From Theristus sp. LFF4_11 (Eukaryota; Nematoda; Chromadorea; Monhysterida; Xyalidae): DNA of 22,600 nt. Where the stretch lies: NCBI GenBank assembly GCA_030248135.1, contig JASANC010003726.1, positions 1 through 22,600 on the forward strand, in the 5' to 3' direction. Below, piece after piece: positions 17,091 to 22,600 of this stretch. The position numbers and the translations under genes were made by a program. Positions within the stretch are counted from its first letter, which is position 1, and every line of letters starts with the position of its first letter. A model generated the notes under the pieces. It saw nothing but the letters and a program-made list of their open reading frames with translations. It was not told where the DNA came from and searched no databases.

Positions 17091-20000
17091 TCACACAGGT
17101 GGTGTGTTCTGCACACGATCACTTTGGCAGCCGGCAGGACTTCGACCAGTGCTGAGGTCACCAGAGGCTTTGTTGGCCATGGTTTGTCTCCCTTTAGAGA
17201 ACTGCGGCGATGCCTGCCTGCTATTGTGCGCTGCAGCCAACACGGACTCTGAGAATGAACGTGTTGCACTATTAAATTATGCTCCATTTGGACTTCAATT
17301 CAAACTGTTGCTGAACATTCATGTGTGTTTCGAAACACAAGAGCACACAAGGACGGGCATACACCCTTTAATACACTGTTAGCTGGTGTGCATTCGTGAA
17401 TGCGTGCGAGACACCGTTTTTTTCTGAAATAATGTAGCGCAGTGCCACACACACACACGGCCACTGCGTGTGTCTGTGCCAGTGTGTTTGTCACCGGTGT
17501 CACCTGTCACGTCGCCACAGGAGCTGCCAGCGGACTGGCCGATCTCGAGCGAAGCGCCGAATCGTGGCGGAATCGCGATCGACGACTGCAGACGCTGCGG
17601 CGACGGCGAGGCGGAGGTGGGCGCCACGTTCGTGGGCGCTGTGCACGCGTGCGTGGAGGTGCGTCTGGAGCAGAAAACAGAAAACTTATGAAGGTGTTCG
17701 TGTTGGAAAGTCGCTGGTACTGTGTGTGCTTCTTCGGCCGTAAGAACACTGGTATTATTCTTCGGTTGTATTTTCAGTTGCATTTACAATATGTGCGCTG
17801 CGCGCATACACCAGAGCGTTTTGCAATGTCACTCGGTCAGAGAAGACCAGGGGGTTTGTGTGAAAGTAAAGGTACCGGTGCAACAAACGCACAAAACAAC
17901 AACCAGCCACACACTGGCTCGTTAGTTCGGTTGTTCCTGACATTGGCCTGATGTTATATGCAGTTTTCCGACCAATTCTACTAAAGGCCCGTTTATACCT
18001 GGCGTATGTAGACGTACGTCAGGTATGAACGGTAGTATGCAATAACACCGGACCTAAAGTGACGTGACGTGACGTGCCGTGCCGTCAGGCAAAACTAGCA
18101 AACCCCTGCAAGCAACCTGGCCGCAGCCGCAGTGGCGATCGTGTTGTACAGCTGCAGGATGTGCGCCTCCTGGCGTTGCGCGACACGCACCAACGTCTCG
18201 TATTTGTGCTCGGCCGCGTCGAGGCGTTGCTGTTGCAGGCTGGCCTGGGTGTTCGGGAGTGGGGGGACAATCAGCACAGTGGATAATCATGTGTAAACAT
18301 TTGCAATTGAACTCTAAATTATAGGCAGTCATCTGATTGGTTGGTGATCACGGGATGCTGCTCCGCCCAACACCAGTGTCTGCACAGAATAGCATGCATC
18401 ACCGACCAATCAGCTGATTGCCTATGATTCAGAGTTCGACTGCAGTACTGTAAAAACTGTCAACATTATGCATTCAAAAATTTGAAGACCAATTAGTGAG
18501 CACAACTCAAAGGCTCTTGCTAAATCAACAAACCTGCGTATACTTATTGACAAACCAACGCCTCGCATCTCAGTGCAGCCAAGCAATCAGCATTACGCAC
18601 CTACCCCCCCCCCCCCCATTTTCTATAGTTTCTAGTGTCCACCAGTACCTGAGTGTCGAGTTGCGAGTGCAGTGCAGTCACCTGGCGCATGTACGCGTGC
18701 GTTCGAGACTCGAGTTCGAGTGCTTTCTGAGCCAACGCCTCCGAGCGGGCGTCCGCCTTGCGCTGCGCACGTTTAGCCTTGGATACCTTGAAATGGGACG
18801 ACCATGTAGAATGTTTGTTGGAATGGCTGTTGTGAGGACAGACAACTTTGTGTGGTGCAGTGAAGCACAAACAACACACGAGATCAGTACAGTCGGTCAG
18901 TGAGACGTAGCCGATGATTGATAACTGGTGGCATGAAAGCAACAACGTTGTGTGTCGTGATGTGAACCAGTGTGTGTTGTAGCCATCTTCTCTATGTTAT
19001 GAAAACTCGACATGAAAACTTATAAAAAACCGCTTGGCTATATATCAAAACTGCAAAAGCCCGACAAATCACAGCCCAGTAGTGCCAACAGCCGCACCAA
19101 CACGAGCAAATCAGCGTGCTATCAAAGCTGCAGTCTGAATACAGTCATGCACTCGGCTTATAACACAGCAATGTAGCATAGTCGCACAAACACGCACGAT
19201 CGCACGCACATACATCACCGCAGCGGTGCATGTGTGCCAGTGTGTTTGCGTGTGTTAGCACACGGTGCCAGTGTGTTTGCGTGTGGTAGCACCCGTATGC
19301 CAGTGCGTTTGTCACTACGCCACCATGTCACTGTGTTTGGACCACCGCGCGTGCACCCTCTTCAGCCCCAAGCCATCACCAAACGAACGTCATTCTCTGC
19401 CTGCTCGCGCACGTGCGCCAGCGAGCTGTCGAGCACGGCGACCTGCTGCTGCAGCGATTCGTTGCGTGCCAGCTGCGTCGTCAGCGTCTGCGCGTGCATG
19501 TGCAGTCGAGACAGATCGAGTGTACGCCTGTCCAGTTTCTGTTGCAGTCTGCGAACGAGCAATGCAAACTAAAGGTACATTCGTGAAGCAGTATTTAGTG
19601 ACCGCGCAGCCATGTTTTAACACAGCTACGCGTCACTAAATACTGCTTCATGAAGGCGCCTTAAGTCTTTCTTCGTGCTATCCACAGAGTTTATCAGTGA
19701 GGTTGATTATTTATTGTCGAAACATGCGTTGTTTTGGTGAAGTTTTATTTCCGTGCTTTCTGCCGCGTGTCACGCTGATATGGTAACTTTCAACTGGTCC
19801 AATTTGAAAATCGATTGACAATTACGAATTCGAATAGAAAAACGCATGCATTAGCGATTAGGCAATCATCAGCCAGTTCAGTTGTACGTAAGATCGAACT
19901 GAGCGGATTCATCACATTTGAGCTCTTAATGTCAACTCGAAACAATTCGAATTTCGAACGAACCCGTGCTGCACCACTTTACACTGTGCATGCGCGGCCG

Positions 20001-22508
20001 ACAGCCGTTGCTGATCATTCAGAGCGTCGAATAATTTACGCTCCGCAACGCCGATCGATTTGCGTAGCGCCGTCACCTCCGATTTCAGTTCGTCACACTC
20101 GGCCGTGCGCTGGTTGAGCGAGGTCGTCAGTGACTCGTTCGCCTGCCCATTCGTTTGGAGATGCAGTGATGAAGTGATACGGCCAAATAAATTTTCTGGC
20201 TTGCCTACTCATGGTGTCTTACCACTTCTCTGGTATCATGCCGTGCACTGCAGGCAGAATAAAACTGACTGACTGACTGATACGGTCTGGCCGGTGAAAG
20301 GGGAACCGGTCTGTCGGGTTTCGAGGGATCGCGCCGACCGAAGCGCCACGGTGAACTACAGCCTTATGATCAATTGTCGGTCAATGATCAATCCGAAGAA
20401 ATGCTTGCTTCATAACGCACTGCTCGAAACAAAATACAGCCGACGAGTAGTTTCCAGAAAGTTTTTTTTCGAAAAAAAAATTTTATTTTAACCATGATGA
20501 CATGATACACTCAACCCTCACGAGGCACCCCAACGTAGTTGCAAACATTCCGATGTGTCACCCCAGCAACGCACCTTCAGCAACTCGTCATTGCGCCGTC
20601 GCAGCATGTACTCGGCGAGGTGCTTGTCGTCGACGACTCGGTTGTGCTCGCGACGCATCTCGGTGATGCTCTGCTGCAGATGCAGCATGTCGCGTTCGTT
20701 CTGCAGCACCTGCCGGCGCAGCGTGTCACGTTCGGTCTCTTGCGCGCGCGCTTGCTTCATGCGACCTGTGAAATCGGTTGGTTTTTGTCAATTTCAATTG
20801 GACACTTTGAAGAACGTTTCTTTAATCACTGAATACTGAGCGGTCTTACACTCAATGGGTGCATTGGTCGATAGTAAACTTTGCTGTTTTGATGTGCAAA
20901 CAAAATATTCTACAGTCCAACTCAATCACATATCCAACTAGCTGATTGGGTCATGCATGCATTCTTTTGAAACCAACTCAGCGTCGCGCAGCAAATCATG
21001 CACAGAATGCATGCATCACGTCACGAGATCACCAACCAATTAGCTAGTTGGATATGTTATTGAGTTAGACTGCACACTAAACAATTTTCGGCCAGCTCAA
21101 AAACAACATGAGGTTTCTGGCAGACAAAATACAAAACATGAAATCAAAATCACAACAAACTTGACAAAGAAAACAGATATACCGAACCGTAGAGTCTTCT
21201 GCAGCGCTGCGAACTTTGATCCGCCAGAAACTGCTCATACAACAGACGTTGATTGCAAATTGCCAACTGCGTACGCAGGTGGTCGATCTGAAAGAGAAAA
21301 CAAACCACATTCCAATGTCGCATCACAAAAATTCACAGGCACAACAGTTTTTTTCCATTGTTTTATTCGTCGAGGAGACCAAATGTTGTGCGAACAAGCG
21401 CAGCATCCGCAAAGCGAGCATATGTTCCAAAACTGCAACGGAACATTGGTCGTGCAAAACAATAACTGCCAACAGCAGCAAGTACAGTCAGTATTCGATT
21501 GTGGTTGGAATTACCGCGTTGACCAACAAGAACTACTTCCAACAAGAACTGCTTCCAACAAAAAAAACAGTCCACTAAACCGCTGTATGCACCTGTTTCT
21601 GCGGCGGCCAATCAGCGGGCGCCGACACGCCTGACGTGCCCGGCCACCAGACGGCCGCTGCGTTCGTCCTTGCGCTCGGCTGTTGCGCCGACTGATGCCG
21701 CTGCGTGTCCGGCGCTCGCAGGCAGTGCCGCTGGTTGTGCGCGACCGCCGCAAAGTACAAGCTCAGCAGGCGTCGTTGGTGTTGCTGCGCCATCAGCAGA
21801 CTCTTGACGTCGGTGGTTGGGTGCGCCACGTTTGACGGCAACGCTCTCGTCCGTTGCTGCTGCGCTAGCGGCTCGTTGATGTTGATGACGCTCGATAGCA
21901 GTGTTGGTGGTGCAGGTTGCTGGAGAATGAAACGCGACACATTTGCGAAATGCGAAAATTTGTTGAAAATAGTTCAACGAATTCACTTTGCTGAATGCAC
22001 ACGGCTCCAGTCCTCCAAACATGTCAACAAGCATGATTCGGCGAATCAGTGTTCTGCAAGATCACAGATGACATTGTATTTCGTATCAACTTTAAAAACC
22101 GTGCCTCTCTCCATCACAGAGTAATGTTGCACTGTCCACACTGTGGCACAGCAGTGCGTGCGACATAACAGCGTTGTAACAAAGTGCACGGTCTAGTTCG
22201 ATTGAGACATTAGGTTATGTTCGGAATTCTGAACTTTAGCCATTGAATTGAACTGACTAAGAAAACTTTACTCCCCCCCCCACACACACACCTCTGGCAT
22301 CACCCCCGTTTGCGACTGTTGCGTCATCGCTGTCGACTGTGCATTTTCAAACGTCTGCACACTCTGCGGCTGTTCGACTGTTGTCCGTGGCGCTCGTGTT
22401 GGTGACGGCTGTTGTGGTGATTGTGGCGGGTCAACTTTCGATCCGACTGCAGAGGGCAGCCGACGACCAAGCTGCGGGAACTTTTGCGGACACGACAGTG
22501 AACGCTTG
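17091..22508 (-). CDS. TSC1: Hamartin (TSC1) homologue, C-terminal two-thirds
   Basis: Ten exons in one continuous frame: 22508-22292, 21919-21593, 21287-21188, 20765-20575, 20142-19985, 19548-19380, 18786-18649, 18244-18117, 17664-17504 and 17248-17091 (TGA), about 581 aa. Hamartin with tuberin and TBC1D7 forms the Rheb-GAP complex that restrains mTORC1. The first two exons are Gln/Pro/Ser-rich. Exon 3 opens the coiled coil with IDHLRTQLAICNQRLLYEQF followed by RCRRLY. This matches the vertebrate hamartin pattern LRxQL...NQLLYExF...RRLL. The coil runs through seven exons with no proline break and ends in LDAAEHKYETLVR then EAHILQLYNTI, like the vertebrate end (AAESRYEAQKR, EILDLYGRL). The tail is Ser/Thr-rich (NSRQASPQFSKGR). 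The first exon starts in phase 2, so the N-terminal domain lies beyond 22508. The last two exon joins are the least certain. Confidence 0.75.
17995..18085. repeat. Short inverted repeat and GACGT tandem
   Basis: CCGTTTATACCTG and CAGGTATGAACGG face each other (12 of 13) around a GACGTACGTC palindrome. About 40 bp later comes a run GTGACGTGACGTGACGTGCC. It lies in the intron between the exons at 18117 and 17664 of the TSC1-like gene, close to the donor. Confidence 0.65.
18302..18444. mobile_element. MITE family 1, copy in TSC1-like intron
   Basis: The outer arms pair as inverted repeats over about 45 bp (TGCAATTGAACTC ... GAGTTCGACTGCA; CTGATTGGTTGGTGAT ... ATCACCGACCAATCAG). The centre carries AGCATGCATCACC like the other copies. 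About 143 bp, no ORF. It lies 57 nt upstream of the exon starting at 18244. Confidence 0.75.
18603..18617 (+). repeat. Poly-C tract
   Basis: A run of about 13-15 C follows the exon donor at 18648 on the gene strand, where it reads as a poly-G run 30-45 nt into the intron. Poly-G runs at this position can act as intronic splicing enhancers in animals; whether this one does is unknown. Confidence 0.7.
19230..19340. repeat. 31-bp minisatellite (GCCAGTGTGTTTGCGTGTG)
   Basis: Units begin near 19236, 19267 and 19299, with a decayed one near 19327. They lie in the intron just after the donor at 19379 of the TSC1-like gene. A related GTGCCAGTGTGTTTGTCACC occurs near 17477, just past the donor of the penultimate exon. 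Confidence 0.75.
19574..19660. mobile_element. MITE family 2, copy 2
   Basis: The 87-bp inverted repeat reads GGTACATTCGTGAAGCAGTA then TTTAGTGACCGCG on the left and the near-complement (CGCGTCACTAAATACTGCTT then CATGAAGGCGCC) on the right. It has both arms intact, unlike the copy at 6947-7003. On the gene strand it ends 25 nt before the exon starting at 19548. Confidence 0.8.
20183..20277 (+). mobile_element. (CTGA)n-tailed SINE-like element, copy 2
   Basis: The same core as 6789-6879 (TGGCTTGCCTACTCATGGTG, GCCGTGCACTGCAG) and a longer ACTGACTGACTG tail. It is flanked by TGATACGG at 20175-20182 and 20278-20285, a target duplication different from that of copy 1. Copies differ by a handful of changes. 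It is antisense in a TSC1-like intron, 40 nt before the acceptor at 20143. Confidence 0.8.
20911..21074. mobile_element. MITE family 1, longest copy
   Basis: Terminal arms of 39 bp (20911-20949 and 21036-21074) pair with about 4 mismatches: TACAGTCCAACTCAATCACA ... and its complement TGTTATTGAGTTAGACTGCA. The centre has CAGCAAATCATGCACAGAAT and GCATGCATCACG. It lies in the TSC1-like intron between exons 21188 and 20765. Confidence 0.82.
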
Positions 22509-22600
22509 CTATAAAAAAGAGTTATTGTCAATTGTCTCGTTATCTTCAATCAGCAAATTACTTGCATCGATCACCCATCCCATCCTATACACAGGCAATC

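Noticed and set aside
17379..17503. Extension of the penultimate TSC1-like exon to a stop at 17379
   Set aside because: The frame stays open, but the added part is GT/AC-repeat translation. The CAG|GTGAC donor at 17504 joins in phase to a plausible terminal exon. It remains an alternative end.
18062..18082. CRE-type enhancer from GACGTGACGTGACGT
   Set aside because: A simple tandem repeat; it contains no full TGACGTCA.

Overview
This is a eukaryotic (animal) window. Every multi-exon model below uses GT..AG introns whose reading phases agree from exon to exon. There are signal-peptide genes with dispersed exons, AATAAA-type poly(A) signals, a tRNA-derived SINE and many short inverted-repeat elements. 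I cannot fix the species. The families (hamartin, dermatopontin, PAN-like secreted protein) suit an invertebrate metazoan. A TSC1-like gene argues against Caenorhabditis, which lacks the TSC complex. No rRNA, functional tRNA, CRISPR array or bacterial operon was seen.

Layout. (1) 104-598 (+): two internal exons of an unrecognised gene with a charged helical C-terminal part; it enters from the left edge. (2) 2944-3582 (+): an intronless, GC-rich ORF for a 212-aa Ser/Tyr/Arg-rich protein of unknown family. (3) 5527-8252 (+): an eight-exon gene for a secreted cysteine-rich protein with two PAN/apple-like blocks and a Thr/Pro linker. (4) 9113-14108 (-): a six-exon gene for a secreted dermatopontin-like protein with three repeats of the family and a long disordered tail with acidic tyrosine clusters. 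It converges on gene 3. (5) 17091-22508 (-): the 3' two-thirds of a hamartin (TSC1) gene, ten exons encoding a Gln/Pro-rich region, the long coiled coil and a Ser/Thr-rich tail. The N-terminal domain lies beyond the right edge.

The genes show no sign of acting together. Two encode extracellular proteins and one an intracellular mTORC1 regulator. What unites the window is its non-coding content. Introns and flanks hold a SINE with an 8-bp target duplication, two copies of a (CTGA)n-tailed retroelement with target duplications, three copies of one MITE family and two of another, two long fold-back elements, a C-rich TIR element 10 bp from a stop codon, several minisatellites and an AT-rich degenerate repeat. 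Several of them sit 14-60 nt upstream of a 3' splice site.

Exon boundaries were read by eye from splice consensus and phase. No alignment, RNA or database search was available, so family names rest on recognisable motifs.
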